Positions 10,723-22,639 of a stretch of DNA of 64,000 nt are shown piece after piece. The stretch is taken from the NCBI GenBank assembly GCA_000442125.1, contig KE546965.1:1736001-1800000 (forward strand), in the 5' to 3' direction. Made by a program: the position numbers and the translations under genes. This stretch comes from Opeltia flavorubescens. Its lineage: Eukaryota > Ascomycota > Lecanoromycetes > Teloschistales > Teloschistaceae. A model generated the notes under the pieces. That model saw nothing but the letters and a program-made list of their open reading frames with translations, did no database searches and was not told the DNA's origin. Each line of letters starts with the position of its first letter. The first letter of the stretch is position 1.

Positions 10723-11992
10723 TGTGATACCTTAGTGATTTTGAAGTCAGAAGCCCTGGAACTGGCAAGAGTACTAGTCAGATTATGGGAAACATGCATT
10801 CCGGTACCGGCAGAAGAGCGAAAGATGAAAATGATTGATATGGTCATTTCTGAAAGCAGATTACAATTGAAGGACAGAAGGTCTTAATAAACTGACTAGA
10901 GGTCATTGCTATGCTAGGCAGCAAGCAGAGCTTCAGGCGTCGGTCGTAGACAAATCAGAAGAGAATCCACAAACAAACAACACGTACAGAGATTGGTCAT
11001 AGAGAATGATGAATAAATGAAATTTCACCAAGGGAAGAAGCAAGGAGGGAGAAGAGGTTAGAAGTGGGGTAATTTACCTGGAAGCATAGAAGAACAAAAG
11101 CGAATTGGTGAAAGGCGCGAGACAAACAATAACGGTGAAGGCGATAAACGGGAATCGGATGTATGTCAGTAGAATGAAGCTAAAAGCATGGGTATCTGGT
11201 GGTGATAGTCTTGGAAAGCGATGGTGGTGGAGAAAAGAAAGTAGATTGGGTGACTCGGGCTGCTAAATACTAAACATTTGTATGGCGCTAGTCGAAGCTC
11301 CATGCAGCCTTGCAGCCTGCATAGAAGTGAATGAACAGTGAAACGGAATGTAAGGTGAGGTGAAGGCGAGCGATCATTCATGAGGTGAGATATATGGACG
11401 AGGTGAGGTTTACAATAACAAATTGATTCAGGGGTGGCTAGGCTAAAAATGCTCCCTACGTGTATTACATTCTTGCTATTTCCTTTCTACAAGCAGCCCG
11501 ATACCTCGAATTGATGCACGTGGCTAAGTCCTATGGCCAGTGTCGATGTCGCTGTACTTACATGAGTGAAGTTTGAGCAGTTGTCATTGTCTAGAGGGAC
11601 ATTAGATCACTCTCGAGGGCGCTTAATGATGACTGAAAATAGGAAAGATGAAGACGTATCTCAGCACCAAGACGAAATCCCAGACCCTCGTTGTTTTCGC
11701 ACCCAGATCATTTATCTGCCTGCCTATGACCTCTGGGCTCATGTGATGACCGCAGAAAGCCTTTTGACGGCATTGAAAAGGTGTTATATGTCCGACGAAA
11801 ACTTCTGCTGCCAAACACAAATCGAAACGCAAATATAGTGTTTGTATTTTAACATTGTTTGGAGCTTGGGTTGGATCGTCACATGACTGGTGGAAATTGA
11901 CATCTGATCTCAATCAAATAGAATGGGGACCAAACGAGAGATACGGGACGAAAGGGCTAGATGCTTACAATCATCCATAACAACATGACCAC
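10723..11992. other. Long intergenic region upstream of Argonaute
   Basis: About 1.27 kb without a convincing gene. Frames at 11166-11381 (minus) and 11566-11838 (plus) show no domain and no composition typical of neighbouring genes. It likely holds the Argonaute promoter and 5' leader on one side and the PSD1 3' UTR on the other. Confidence 0.5.
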
Positions 11993-13745
11993 TTATGACG
12001 ATTCCTCTACCCACCCAATTGCTTGACCATACTTAACCCGCTGACCCTGTGTGACCCCCCACCGCCAGCCGCCTTTCCGTTCTCCACCTGCCCAGCCATC
12101 ATCGAAGCTCTTGCGAATACCCTTGGGTGCTTCGAAGACCAGCACTATCGAGCTCCCCAGTTGAAAGCCTCCCATTTCCTCGCCACGCCGAAGAGCATGA
12201 CCTCCCAAGACCTTGCTTGCTGTCCCATATGTCGCTTCTGCATATCCGCAATATGGTTCGCCCTTACTAGCAGCCTCTTCTGCTGCTCGATCCGCTGCCG
12301 TGTCGGTCGTCAAGCTATTGGTGCGCAATTCACTATCAAAGTTGATTTTGATTGATCCTACATTCGTCGCTCCGACCGGTGTGAAGCTGAAAAACCCCCA
12401 TCGCCAACGCCCCAACAGTACAACTCTTTCATTCAAAGTGAATAGACCAGGCAGTGTGCGTTGTAGGTAAGGTGAGACACTGTACAGCTCACCAGCGAAA
12501 TGCCGTCGTTTCTCTGCAACCCACGATGTTGGGGAATGAAATCGATGATAGTCTCCAGGTGCTAGGTATACAACGATGTAAAATAATGCGCTGGGCACCT
12601 TGTCCGCGCTTGGCGACCACCACGACCGAGTGCGGCCATCTCCCAAGGCAAGATCTGCACGTACCTCGGCTTCAGAAGCCGACTTTGGGGTTGTAGATGC
12701 GTCCACCGCAGGTGTTCCCTGCTGGCCTTTGGGCCCAGAAAAGAGATTGGGTAGGGAGTAAGATATGCCGTTCATGTTGGCGAATTCTTCGTCGGCTTTA
12801 ATGACATCCTCATTTCCTATTTTTTTGGAGCTTCGAGTTTTGTCATTGACTTGATCATCGGCTGATGCCTCTATCTGGTCTGCGCCCGTAGTCGTGGTTT
12901 CTGTACCAAGGAGTGCATCCAAACTGTACGTCATACCCTTAACCTGTTGGACTTCTCCATTCTCGATCATGCCGATTTGCAACACACGGCCATCGGCCGG
13001 AGATAACAAGGCAGACATGCTTGGATCAAGAGGTCGAACTCCAGGTCTTAAGGTACGATAGAAGAAGGACGCAAGATTTGGATAGACGTGAAGATCAGGT
13101 TCAGAGACTTCGTCGAGACTGGAGCCAGATGATTAGACGTGTAGCTTATCGAAAAGGCGAAAGCTCACTTCACGCCGAATACCCAGGAATATAGTTTGAA
13201 CCCAGGGACCCGTAGGTAGTAAGGAATCGTCAGCTCGTTGAATCGACCCCATAGACGTGAGACGGGCTTGAGTGGTAGTGTTGACATGACTTGGACCTGC
13301 CTGGATGAAGCACAATTAGGACCAAAGGGAGAGTTCTAGGCTTAGGAGGTATTTCTCCTTACCATGGACCGCTAGGTTTGATGCGCTTCCTCTTTGCAGG
13401 TCTTTGCAGTTCCTGTTGTTCCTCATCCTCCGCGGCTTGCTTAAGTTGCTCCCGCTTGCGAACTCTGTAGAACTGGACGGCACCTAGAAAGCCAATTCCC
13501 AGCGTGATTGGTATGGGTCGCCATTCTACCTTGGTCTGCTTGAGGGCGGTTCGTAACCTTGCTCGAAATGGGCCTTGACTTGAACCTGTGCCTCCGCTGT
13601 ACGGCCGTGATAAGCCAGGGAGGGCTCTGGAAGGACCTGCATGCCGACAAAAGACGCAGGTATATTGCGATGAACTCGTTATTTTCGCCGTAGGTGTTGA
13701 GGCTCCAATGCCAACGAACCTGTTTCTTACTCGAGATGCTGCCAT
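11993..13745 (-). CDS. psd1: Phosphatidylserine decarboxylase, mitochondrial (Psd1)
   Basis: It converts phosphatidylserine to phosphatidylethanolamine at the inner mitochondrial membrane. Three exons are inferred: 13745-13363, 13300-13169 and 13118-11993, giving 546 residues. The N-terminus (MAASRVRNRF...) is rich in Arg and Ser like a mitochondrial presequence; an in-frame ATG at 13808 would add 21 residues. A short hydrophobic segment (PITLGIGFLGAVQFY) follows near residue 90. Active-site features are SPADGRVL (Asp) near 213, APGDYHRFHSP (His) in the middle, and LGSS near 492-495, where the proenzyme self-cleaves and the first Ser becomes the pyruvoyl group. Most family members read LGST, so LGSS is a mild variant. 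A roughly 85-residue acidic Ser/Thr-rich insert separates the Asp and His motifs, as in other fungal Psd1. The start lies 234 bp from the divergent UBL gene. Confidence 0.93.
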
Positions 13746-13979
13746 AAAGCATGCAATGCAATCAGTGGTCTGTGGCAACAAGCCAAGCAAAGTCTCTCCG
13801 CTCCGCAAATCAGATAAGATAACAGATCCGCTCTAGGGCTCGGAATCGCGGCCTCATAAAGAGACCAAGTAAGCTTCAGTAAATACTCCCTGTCAAAAAG
13901 AATTCAAGGGCAATCTTGAGAGTATTTTCTTTCATACAAACATGGCCATGCAGCCAAGTTGATCGAGAAAGCTTTCCGT
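13746..13979. promoter_or_regulatory. Shared divergent promoter of PSD1 and the UBL-domain gene
   Basis: Only 234 bp separate the two start codons, so the promoters must overlap. No TATA box was obvious. If PSD1 starts at 13808 the space shrinks to 171 bp. Confidence 0.5.
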
Positions 13980-16638
13980 ATGGCGGCAAGCTCGTCAGAC
14001 CAGCTCGCACCGAGAGAGCAGACCATTGTACTCAACGTCGTCTCACCTTCGAGAGAAGAAATACCCAACAAGCTGACCTTTTCTGCAATTCCTGTTAACA
14101 CGACCATCCGAGCTTTGAAAGAAAAGATTCAAGAATTGGTGCCTGCCCGACCTGCTCTTTCAAGGCAACGTTTGATTTATCAGGGCAAAGTCCTCGCTTC
14201 GGATCAAGTCATCTTGAAGGACGTGTTTGGCCAGGAAGTCGTGAGTGGAGAAGATTGCTTTAATTCGTCATAGACTGACTCTAGTTTAGGTAAATAGATC
14301 AGAACCTCTCTCACTACACCTTGTTCTTTCGCCCCTACCATCGAATGCACGTCAACAATGGACACCACCTTCACTTCCTCAAAGCAATATCTTCCCCAAC
14401 ATTGGGCAATCTCAGCAGACGACTTCACAGGGTGTTTTACCACCTGATGGTCAAAATTCTCACCCTCATCACCTACCCCATCAATATAATCCTCGGACGT
14501 TCCAACCCACACTAGGGCCAATCAACCCCCACCAAGGACCAGGTCCGGTTCCACCCCATGTTCAAAATGCAATCAATCAGCAGCTAGCTACTGTGAGCCA
14601 ACAACTGACAGCACAACTTGCGACCCATGGCGCACAAGCTATTCAACAAGGCCCCCCTTATTCACATTTCCAACCACATCAATATCAACAACCGGCACTT
14701 TCTCATCCTTCATTCCAACAGCTCGTAGCTCAACATCAACAAGCTAGAGCCGCCGCTGGCCAACATGGACTGGGTCAGGTTCAGCAAAACAATGAAAACT
14801 TGAACGAGCAAAATAGAGGGAGTCATGATCCTTACGGGTTTCAACCAGCTTCTTCGGATGATAATGCAGTGGTACGTGAAAATCAAGGTCCAACAGAAGA
14901 AAACTTGCGCATGGCAATCCAGAGCACTTCTACTTCCCGACCGGATAGCCGCGTGGATCAGCGCTCTCACTCTCGAGCTCCCCAGGGGCCTTCGAGCCTT
15001 GTCGACTTTAATCCTTCGACGCATCCCTACGCTACAACGAATGCTGAGCCAACCAGTGGGAACTTGCCAACCCATCCGATTACAATCCCACCTGCCACAA
15101 ACTTCCTAATCATGCTTCAACAACGACTTTCTGTTATCGAGACCTCTCTAGCTCGGGGAATGGCCCCTCCCGAGGCCGTATTCGATCATGCGCGAGCTTA
15201 CTTGAACAATCTGGCAAGCCAGCCAAGTTCGTTTCCTTCCAGCATAGAGTCCAATCTCCGTACACGATTGAACAATCTTTCGGCCCAGGCACAACATTTG
15301 CGAGCAAGTTCTACCATTCCGGCTCCGCAAGCCTTTGTCAATCAACCAGCCACTCCTGAAATGACGCAAGGCAATCCATCAGCGATTGCGGCACTCGCCA
15401 GGGGTGGATTTCAGTCAGGACAACCGTCAGCGACAGGTGCTATGGATGTAAACATGCCCACTCCAGCCACGCCTCCAGCTTCCGGCTCGAATCACTCCCT
15501 TCTCAGCCAGACAGCATCATCGAGTCAGACGCAGGCATCTGCAGCGCCAGATATTTACCTCCTTTCGTCGCCGACGGGTCCCCATTCCCTTCTAATCTCC
15601 CCGTCCGGATTGTATACCACTTCTCTCGCATATCCCGTGAATCCCGCTATCCATTACATGCAGCCGCCTAATCTCAATCACGTGGCCGTTTCTCAATTCG
15701 TTCCTCCCAATCAGTTTTCTACCGCGGTTCCGAACCAACAAGCTCCTCCCAATTTTCACAATCAAGCTCCGGGACCTCCTCTTCCTACGAACGATTTAGC
15801 GCAAGCACAATTACGACAGCAAGAGCAACAAAACCAAGCCCGCGATCTCGCCCGCATTCTGATCCCTTTAGGTGGCCATCTTTGGCTCTTAATTCGTCTC
15901 TTCGGTTTCGTTTACTTCTTCACCGCGGGTGGGGGCCACCGGCGCGCCATCCTTCTCGGTATCGGCGCTTTCATTGTTTTCATCGCCAACACTGGCGCTT
16001 TCCGGCCTTTGTTTCGTAGCTTATGGCAACCTGTTAGGCGGCACGTCGAAGGGCTCATTCCTTTAGCTGCTGCCGGAGGTGGGAGAGACGAAAGACAGCC
16101 ACGACTAAATGCTCAATTGCCGGCGCAAGAGAGGGTAAGAGACGGTGCTGCCGCTCAGGATCCAAATCCAACTACAAATGACAATGCANCGAATACTCAA
16201 CGTGGCCCGCTCCGCCACGATAGACGCTCGAATCGCTCTCGCAACCCAACCGAACTCGCCGACCGCCTGCTCCGCGAACGCCACGACCAGACAATCTTCC
16301 GCCGCGTCGAACGTGCTGTCGCTCTTTTCCTTGCTAGTCTCGTCCCCGGCGTAGGGGAACGTCACATTGCGGCCCGAGACGCAGCTGAAGCGAGGAGGAT
16401 TGAGGAGGAAAGGCAGAGAGAAGCTACCGCCGTGAGAGAGCGTGAGGAGCAGGAGGAACGCGACAGGGAAAAAGAGACGGTAAGTGGGGAGTCCTTAGCG
16501 GCGGTGCCGAGTGCGGAGAGTAGTGGGAATGATATTCTTGGTGATGGTGGTGGTGGTGGTGAGGATGGCGGAGGTGCGGGAGAAGGAATAAGGGAGAGGG
16601 GAGTTGAAGGAAGACAGCAGGCATTGGTGGAGATATGA
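13980..16638 (+). CDS. Ubiquitin-like-domain membrane protein, HERP/Usa1-like
   Basis: Two exons, 13980-14240 and 14290-16638, encode 869 residues. Residues about 15-100 form a ubiquitin-like fold with the typical LIYQGKVL turn followed by LKDVFGQE. Then comes a very long Gln/Pro/Ser/His-rich disordered region. Two closely spaced hydrophobic segments (LWLLIRLFGFVYFFTA and AILLGIGAFIVFIA) lie around residues 635-680, and the C-terminus is rich in Arg/Glu with a terminal Gly/Asp run. An N-terminal UBL plus a hairpin of two membrane helices is the layout of mammalian HERP and yeast Usa1, which scaffold the Hrd1 ubiquitin ligase in ER-associated degradation. The identity is an architectural inference, not a sequence match I can prove. 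One undetermined base (16189) falls after the membrane region. Splicing keeps the UBL core intact. Confidence 0.7.
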
Positions 16639-17084
16639 TTCCCAAGCAGGTGGTACAATATCATATAGCAGGCGCTGGTGGGGCACTCTTGTAAGCAATA
16701 GGCCGGACAACGAATACAGGAGCAAATTCCTAGAAACGGCTGCGTACGAACAGGTCACGAGAACCGTGTTCTAAGTAGAAATACACTGTGTTTATCCTGC
16801 CTCACTTGGCTAGAGTGCTTAAAATATCACAATGGGTGCCGCTGGTCACGGCGCAGCGGTTATCTTGCAACCTTTCTATATCATTAAATGTATAGTGTCA
16901 AATCAGCACTGCAGAGCTGCTACTGAAGACCATTGAACGACCAATCAATGAATTCCCGAGAACACCTTAATACCTCACGGTCTCAGCTTGTCACTCTACC
17001 ATGTTGACCAACGCTGATCCTACTATTTCTACGCTTCAAAGGACAGAGATAGCTACGACTGCCTACCTCTCCTCATTCTCGCCA
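16639..17084. other. Convergent intergenic region
   Basis: It lies between the 3' ends of the UBL gene and the choline kinase. No gene seen. Confidence 0.5.
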
Positions 17085-19910
17085 TTAATACTCAACAATC
17101 TTAACTCTCTCCCGCAATTCCTTCGGAAACTCCTCGCTCTTCACCAAGCCCATTTGCAATAAATCTCCCCAAAAGAACATGGCCCTTTCTCTCGCGTAGC
17201 TCAGATAATCAAATTCTCCTTCCATGTTCTCGTCTTCGCCGCTCTCACTGTCCTCTAGTGTCCTCCCTTTCGGATCCTTCGCCACCTGCCCCGTTGTGGG
17301 AGACGGCGAACCCTGTTCAGGGCCAGCTAGATTACTTTGGTCTTTCCTAGAAAATTTGCGTGCTTCAAGTGCCTCCTTCATACCCGGGACTTTCGCCTGC
17401 ACAATGCCCCATGCAACCCATTGAGCGGAATTTGCGGGACGCCAGGTGCGCGCTTCTTGCACGAGGCGTTGAACCTCGCTCTCGGTCGCTTCTTCGCGAC
17501 GTTTCTCATCTGCAGCAATTTGACTGGGCGGAGCGCGGCTGTCAAGCATGAAGTTGGAAGCGGAATGCGTAAGCTCATGGTGTATATTTGATGGAGACGG
17601 TCCGGCGGAAAGTTGGAGCCGGAAAGGTTGGTGTTGCACATAGGCTTTGATGAAACGGTGTTGCTCCTCAGGAGTTGGGTATCGACGTTCGTTGAGCGCG
17701 AAAGACTTGGCGGCGTCGTGGTAATTGTAGCACCACTCTGTCTGAGAAATGGTCAATCAAGGTCATCGTCTTATATAGAAGAGGGGCTGCGTACGAAATG
17801 ATTTGCAAATTCTTGCCCAGCAACGTTGGCCGATGCATATTCGAAATCGATGACAATCAGCTGTTTGTGCTCATTTGCTGGATGTAGCAGAGGTGACTCT
17901 CCACTGGGTTGCAGGCGCAACAGATTGCCATACTGGGTCTTAGATGGTCAGGTCTGATTCCAAGCTTCGCTCGGACTGGACTCACATCGTTGTGTGCAAA
18001 GACTAATGAGTCATTGATGCCTTGAGGTCCGCCATACTGCTCCTCAAGCCATCGGCGATAGCGTTCAACCGCTCTACGGAATAGTGGCCACTCGACCCCA
18101 CAAACAAAGCCATGTTTCTTTTCCAGGCTTGCCATGGCTCCGTCGGGCCCTTGTCCGCCTGCAACCATCTTTTCGTCGATCCAAGGAACTATCTCCTCGC
18201 ATCTTTCGGCCCAACAATCCCAGTTTCGCCACATGAACGGTCCTGCATTGCGCTCTTCTTCCAGTAGCTCGATCCCTTCATGGAGTTCCCGCATCCGCTT
18301 CGCTATCTGCTTTGACGTTTCTGGACATCGCAGATCTTCGGCAGTAAGGGTTTGGGCATGGAAAAATTGCTCAAAGCGGCCATTGGAAAATGTCCCTAGT
18401 AGCCGCGGACCAATCTTTTTTCTGGCGAGACGACGCAAGATCTGTAATTCGTTATCGCGGTCGATGAGATGTTCAGCCTGCGGGCCGTAGATGCGAAGAA
18501 GGAGCTTGCTATTCCCGGTCAGTAAACACGCCGCTCTTATCTCAGGTTCCTACTGACGCTGGTGGTCTCTTTGAACTTAACGATGTAGTGCTGTCCTGAG
18601 CTCTTGGAAGTAGGTGTGACAGATCCTTTGGCGGCGAGACTACGTAGACCGCGTTTGTCAGAGCTCCACTGAGTCGTTCAACGTCAATCTCTGCACCACG
18701 ATCAAGAGGGACCTGACGCCAGCCTTTCAGTTTCAGCGTATGTGCAAGCCGGACAATTTCGTCCTTGAACTTATTCCAAGCCTCTATCTCTTTCCTTGCC
18801 TTTTTCTCTGAATCGGCAAGATCAGAAACGGACGAAGTGGTAGCCCCGCAATAGCTCAATGTCTTGCTATTGTCAAGGACAACCTCGGCAGAAGGAACAA
18901 GAATATCACCGTCCTGGTAATCAGTGTCTGAGCATATCGCCGTAGACTTTTTTCGCAGACTTCGTCTAGTTGAACCCCTCCTGACGGCGGCCAACGAAGC
19001 TTTCTGGTCACCGCTAGCATTCTCATAGTCATCATCAAGCTGAAGATCATCATTTAAAATCTTCTCAAGCTGTTCTAACGCAAAACCTTCATCGGATAAT
19101 TCCGACGAACCCCTCTTACGATGACCCGAGTGCTGTGCGGAAGCCTCGCCATGGGTATGTTCTACCAAAGATTTGACAAGCCCTGTTGCACTTTCGTGCT
19201 TTGAGTGGCCTACGTGTATTTTCGACTTGCGTTTCGAGGCACGCGCTTTCTCGTGGTGCAGCCAGTCCTTAACTTGCGACAAGACTTGATCTACATGTGG
19301 AGAATGACCAGGACGAATCGAACGGGAAGGCGTGGATGCAAACTCTGACGTATTCTCAAGACCAGCAGCTGATCGTGAAAATGCCGTGGCAGCAGTCGGC
19401 GCAGGACGGCCCGAGAGCCTTCTGCAACCGAGGCTTGTGCGATGCTTTTTCGCAGACAAGGGTACACCTGGCGGGTATTGACCGTCTAATGTTGGGCTGG
19501 CTGATGGCGAAATGCTTTCTGGCTCTTCAATGATGACAACTACAGGACCCCAAATGTAAGCTGTCTTGCATCTACAGAAGTCATGTTCAGTCTCATGGCG
19601 TCACAGCCGTGTGGAAATGCCGAGAATGTATGGACTAACAGCGGGAATAATTAAATTGAGTCAGGGTACAGGTCTGGAAGGAAGTACAGAAAGATGAAGT
19701 AGAATGAAATGATATTCGACGGGATCAGCGCTAGAATCCGGAAGATGACAAGCTCATACAAGCGGGAAAGCCTGTGATCGCTACAAGAATACAAGGAACA
19801 GCAAAGCTAAACGGTGACCATTTGACTTTATAAGGCATTGACCAACCTTTGGCAGGAATCATTTGCTTGGGCAGCGGGCCATTGCCAGCTGCGTCTTCTG
19901 CCGTTGACAT
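17085..19910 (-). CDS. Choline/ethanolamine kinase
   Basis: It phosphorylates choline (and possibly ethanolamine), the first step of the Kennedy pathway of phospholipid synthesis. Five exons are proposed: 19910-19847, 19539-18558, 18508-17986, 17938-17795 and 17741-17085, giving 789 residues. Kinase signatures are clear: KLLLRIYGPQAEHLIDR in the N-lobe, the Brenner-type catalytic loop FAHNDTQYGNLL across an intron, and VIDFEYASAN, the choline-kinase magnesium-binding motif. The roughly 300-residue N-terminal extension is Ser-rich and basic, with a SISPSASPTLDG segment, as is common in Pezizomycotina choline kinases. The first exon (21 residues) and its 307 nt intron are the least certain part. 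The C-terminal tail is acidic and ends KIVEY. The in-frame joins at the other introns restore conserved sequence, so the core model is firm. Confidence 0.9.
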
Positions 19911-20422
19911 GCTTAGGTTTATGCTGGAAAAGAATAGCAAATTATGACAGATTATTAATATACTATCAATGTGGACACGGAAGGTCCGGTAGAGAAGGTC
20001 AGCAATTAAGACCCATTTTCTGGAGCTGAAAGTTTAAGAAGGGTAGGATCTAGGGAGATTTGATTTCAGACTGGGTCGTTGGGTTTTTGGCGTCATCCAA
20101 GCAGAAACCGATAAGGATAAGATACCGAGGCACTCTAACGAAATGAAACTGCCATGAAACGGTTTTCTCTATGCTACACAAGGCAGCTGCAACCGAATTC
20201 TTAGCAAACAATGGTGCCAACATGGCATAAAACATCTTTTGTTACACTCTTCACAATTCGTAGACATTCCATGATGATATCGTCCTGGAACAGCTTCTGA
20301 TATATTTCAAAGCCTCTTCTCTTTTGAAGCCACCGAGGCTAAATATATATTTATCTATCAATGGATTGGTTTAGTTTTTGATCGAGATATTAGTCTAATG
20401 TTTTTCTGTCCTCATATTTATT
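19911..20422. other. Choline kinase promoter and 3' flank of the secreted-protein gene
   Basis: AT-rich stretch, with TATATATTTATC near 20345. No gene seen. Confidence 0.45.
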
Positions 20423-21032
20423 TCAACTGATTGCTAGACCTGAGACAGTTGACTGATGGTCTCGTTGTACTGGCTTTCCTGTACCCATCCCAATCGAACC
20501 CCACCCGACGTATCCCCATTGCCCACTCCATACCTGGAAGTCTGCGGCGGCATAGTTCTTTGTATTCAGCTGTAGCGTGACACCTTGCAGCGCTTCTGCC
20601 ACAATGCCGTAAGTCAATAGCTTTCCATCAGAAGGATCCATGTCGCGAAGGCTAAGGCATTCCGCATTCTCTGGCTCAGTCCCGGACAGAACTAGATCAT
20701 GGGGGTTCGCAGCTCCACCAACACTGGAAATATTTTGATAGATTTGGGTAAGAGATTGGGCCAAGCAGAGGAGCGATTGTATTTGGGTGGCACCGCTAGG
20801 GCTTTCGTCGGTGAGCTTAGTGAAGGTTACAGTAGTATTGGTATTGGGAACGGCGAGGAGGCTTTGGATGGGACCTAACAGGCTGTGCACTTGGTTAATT
20901 GAGCCATTGAACTTTGACTGGCCGCTGCTATACATACTTGGCTGTTGGGTTTGGACCATTAGCTGGTTTTGGAAGAGCGGAGGTGATAAGAGACCATTGC
21001 AGCAAAAGAATGAATAGCGGCGCAGAAAACAT
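20423..21032 (-). CDS. Small secreted protein of unknown function
   Basis: Two exons, 21032-20938 and 20882-20423, encode 184 residues. The spliced start (MFSAPLFILLLQWSLITSALP) is a classical signal peptide with probable cleavage after the Ala/Leu region, so the product should be exported. The intron at 20937-20883 has donor GTATGT, branch TTAACC and acceptor CACAG. The mature part is rich in Ser, Thr, Asn and Gly, has few cysteines, and ends in a Trp/Gly-rich patch (VWSGQWGYVGWGSIGMG). No enzyme motif is visible. An effector or a cell-wall-associated function are both possible; nothing in the sequence decides. Without splicing the frame would start at 21040 and lack the signal peptide, which supports the spliced model. 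Confidence 0.6.
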
Positions 21033-21560
21033 TGTAACAAAGCTTAAAGAACGACGACTAAGAAAGATAACAGAAAGAAAGGTTTTAGGAATTTAACGCA
21101 AACCACCCATGGTAATACATTCAGAACCACATTGCTGACGACAGATATGCAACATCACGTCTTTTTCGATCCTCTCAGCTTCATTCAAAAACACCTCGCA
21201 AGGTAAAACATTGGAGGATTAACGGGCTGACGGCATGGAGTGGAACGCAAGAGGCGACAGGCGATAGGCGTGATATCAGGCACCGGAAGAAAGACGTGGA
21301 GACCGGAAGGATGCCGAACAAATCGCTTAATGGAAATGTTACCGCCGTGTCTTTGGGGTTCGACGGATCATCGTCGATGGCCCATAACAGTGGGTCACCA
21401 CGTTGTCATCGAGTCTAGCGGCTGCCGTTAGGAAAATGAGACCTCACGGGCTGCTGAGGCTGAAACGCCCAAAATAGACTCCACCCCTCACCGCTTTCGT
21501 TATTCTGCCCGCTATTAAAACGCCGGCGGTTTTCCACTATTCTCACCAACCCCTCAAACG
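21033..21560. other. Divergent promoter region
   Basis: It lies between the start of the secreted-protein gene and the start of the histidine-phosphatase gene. No gene seen. Confidence 0.45.
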
Positions 21561-22639
21561 ATGGTGATCAAGACCATCTATGTGACACGGCATGCTGTAA
21601 CACCCCCCGGAAAGCTATTGCAGGAACCTCTGTAGGGCTCACGAATACTCTAGTTCCGAGGGAATTATACGGTCAACACCTCCACCGGCGAATACCACAC
21701 CAATTCTCCCTCCCCAACCAATATCCCCAACGACCCGCCTCTCGCCGCCTATGGGGTCCAGCAGTCTCGAGACCTTGCCATAGCTTTGGCCGAGCTAGAT
21801 CCATCAATTGATATCATTTACAGTAGCCCGTTCTACAGATGCCTCCAGACCATCGAGCCCGCCGTCGAAAAATTAGGTGAAAACATTGAAGTGAAGGTGG
21901 ATAATGGAATAGGGTATGTGAGGCTCGATACAACCGAGACATGGCCCTATTTTTCGAGTTCGGTGTTTCGGCTTGGGGATCCAAAGCAGATCCTCGCTGG
22001 ATTCCTACAGAGGAACCCCAATCCCTGATTGCCAAACCAATCTAGAGAATTCTACGGCTCCGCCCCCTTCCCTCATCCCTCGCCGGCATCCCTCCATCTT
22101 CTCTGCACGGAGTTCTTCCCTGCCCTAAAAATAGACCCGAAATACACCCCCTCGCTCATCCCTCCTCCCTCCGGCGAAACGATCGCTCAACTTCACAATC
22201 GGGTCGCCCACGCTCTCGATCATATCATTACTTCCGCTGAGGCCAAAACCGAAGGAAGGGATGCAGCAGTTCTCATCTGCACGCATGCGGCGACGCTGAT
22301 AGCTATTGGACGCTGTCTGACCGGACGGATGCCTGATGATGTCAGTGAAGATGATTTCCTAGCTCCATGCGCGGGAATCACGAAGTTTGTGCGGCGGAAC
22401 GACGAGAGGAGAGTCAAAAAGAGAAATGAACCCAAAATCCGCGAGCCTCAACCGCTAGAGTGGAAGAATGGAAAAGGTATCCAGGGTCCCTGGACCTGCG
22501 TCATGAACGGGGATTGTGGTCATCTCGCTGGAGGAGCGGAACGTACTTGGTAAGTTCTTCCTCATCTTCTTCATGCTGTAGAGCTCCGACCAAATAACAA
22601 CCCGTCTCGATTAGGGGCTTCAAGGACGCTGAACTTTGA
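21561..22639 (+). CDS. Histidine-phosphatase-superfamily protein (phosphoglycerate-mutase-like)
   Basis: Four exons, 21561-21596, 21654-21913, 22046-22549 and 22615-22639, give 274 residues. The fold is recognisable from the first strand IKTIYVTRH, the QQSRDLA helix, IYSSPFYRCLQTIEP (the family's second conserved block), SGETIAQLHNRV, and CTHAATLIAIGR with the second catalytic His at about 179. The first catalytic motif reads RHA at 10-12 rather than the usual RHG; the histidine is present but the glycine is not. Close relatives in fungi include the phosphatase-like subunit of transcription factor TFIIIC (Tfc7) and small metabolic phosphatases; I cannot tell which applies here. Without the 132 nt intron 2 the frame meets an in-frame TGA at 22026, and the splice restores family sequence (GIG joined to EFYGSAPFPHP). 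The last exon codes only eight residues (GFKDAEL plus a split codon). Confidence 0.8.

Noticed and set aside
12023-12470. Plus-strand frames of 85-110 codons
   Set aside because: They are shadows of PSD1 on the opposite strand.
22026-22028. In-frame TGA in the histidine-phosphatase gene, as evidence of a broken gene
   Set aside because: It lies in a well-formed 132 nt intron, and splicing restores conserved sequence.
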